NCBI GenBank assembly: GCA_963788055.1
Contig: CAWBFA010000002.1
Location: 248,001-312,000, forward strand
Reading direction: 5' to 3'
Source of the DNA: JACCTU01 sp963788055
GTDB taxonomy: Bacteria > Actinomycetota > Thermoleophilia > Gaiellales > Gaiellaceae
DNA: 64,000 nt
The notes beneath the pieces were generated by a model. That model made no database searches. It was given only the letters and a program-made list of their open reading frames with translations, and was not told the DNA's origin. Both the position numbers and the translations under genes were made by a program. Shown here in pieces: positions 63,605-64,000 of this stretch (position 1 is the first letter of the stretch; every line of letters starts with the position of its first letter).

Positions 63605-64000
63605 CTAGGCGAACTCTCGGATCGCGGTGCGAATCTCCGCGAGCTTGTGCTGGAGCTCGCTCAGATCGGCCTCATCTGCGCCTTCGAACTCCCTCCGGAG
63701 CCGACGCTCGCGCAGGCGAAGCAGCAACTGCTTAGCGGTCTCCTCGTCGATGCCCTCCGTCTCCGCGAGCGCATCGAGTTCGGCCAGCAGCGAGACGAGC
63801 TCGGGCTCGGGAGCCTTGGACGGTGTGAGCAATTCGTCGCGAGCCTGTCGGTGAAGCTCCGAGTCGAAGTGCTCGGGACCGAGCTCGGCCAGCACGCGAT
63901 CGAGGTCCGGGTGCGCCCGCACACCCGCGAGCGCGCTGCGCTCGAGTTTGTCGCCGACCGCGACGAGTCTTGGTGACACGGCGCCCCCCGCGCTCGTCGT
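63605..64000 (-). CDS. dnaG: DNA primase, C-terminal part
   Basis: Last 131 codons; the frame stays open to the right edge. Sequence KLERSALAGVRAHPDLDRVL, PEHFDSELHRQARDEL and the final helices GIDEETAKQLLLRLRERRLR...LAEIRTAIREF are typical of the DnaB-binding C-terminal domain of DnaG. Without the catalytic domain the call rests on this tail. Confidence 0.75.
   Translation of the reverse strand, partial: TTSAGGAVSPRLVAVGDKLERSALAGVRAHPDLDRVLAELGPEHFDSELHRQARDELLTPSKAPEPELVSLLAELDALAETEGIDEETAKQLLLRLRERRLRREFEGADEADLSELQHKLAEIRTAIREFA

Overview
The window is high-GC, gene-dense and reads as one chromosome segment of an actinobacterium. The whiA-gap-pgk-tpiA-gpmI block, PyrR with a mycobacterial-type leader, HemQ, many secreted or lipid-anchored proteins and frequent start codons sitting 6-8 nt after a TANNNT box fit the phylum. 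The gene set looks most like class Thermoleophilia (Gaiellales/Solirubrobacterales), which is an inference and not proven here. No rRNA, CRISPR array, replication origin or intact phage is present.

1-10.2 kb: pyrR-pyrB with a PyrR-binding hairpin at the pyrR ribosome site; a frameshifted membrane glycosyltransferase; an overlapping minus-strand run (RNase Z, DUF2007 protein, methyltransferase, M50/CBS protease); a LysM protein whose promoter carries two LexA boxes; a secreted GH-A-like protein; and a dgcN/dgcA-like pair. 10.2-20 kb: tRNA-Arg, a repeat protein, MFS and CorA transporters, coiled-coil and secreted proteins, HIT protein, an ArsR/SRPBCC pair with an operator inside its promoter, a DMT transporter, and tRNA-Gly with a displaced 3' copy 0.8 kb away. 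20-36 kb: central carbon metabolism (class I FBP aldolase, GlpX, gap-pgk-tpiA-gpmI), argS lacking the HIGH motif, a phosphoesterase-lipoprotein-Ser/Thr kinase operon, an ECF-type sigma factor, whiA and ogt. 36-47 kb: pruA, uvrC, hemQ, bcp and a SAM hydroxide adenosyltransferase. 47-64 kb is more unstable: a Thr-rich secreted protein beside a sortase, a 5.3 kb interval bounded by tRNA-Leu and a copy of its 3' end (surface proteins plus a broken tyrosine recombinase), a subtilase, a copper monooxygenase-like protein, frameshifted xdhC-like and binding-protein genes, a 1.9 kb tRNA-Asn interval, and the 3' end of dnaG.

The non-coding DNA is the most unusual part. Three dispersed structured families occur. 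R1 (about 168 bp, 2 copies) has 20-24 bp basal stems that differ in sequence between copies yet pair fully. R2 (about 78 bp, 4 copies) always starts within about 14 nt after a stop codon, on the same strand as the gene, and shows compensatory changes. R3 (3 copies) has a TGGAGGC/GCCTCCA helix and a conserved GCCTCTCCCC segment that has a complementary partner elsewhere in each copy. A 91 bp unit is repeated three times upstream of gap. Several genes, mostly between 50 and 61 kb, carry single-base frameshifts, so either real decay or assembly error must be considered there.
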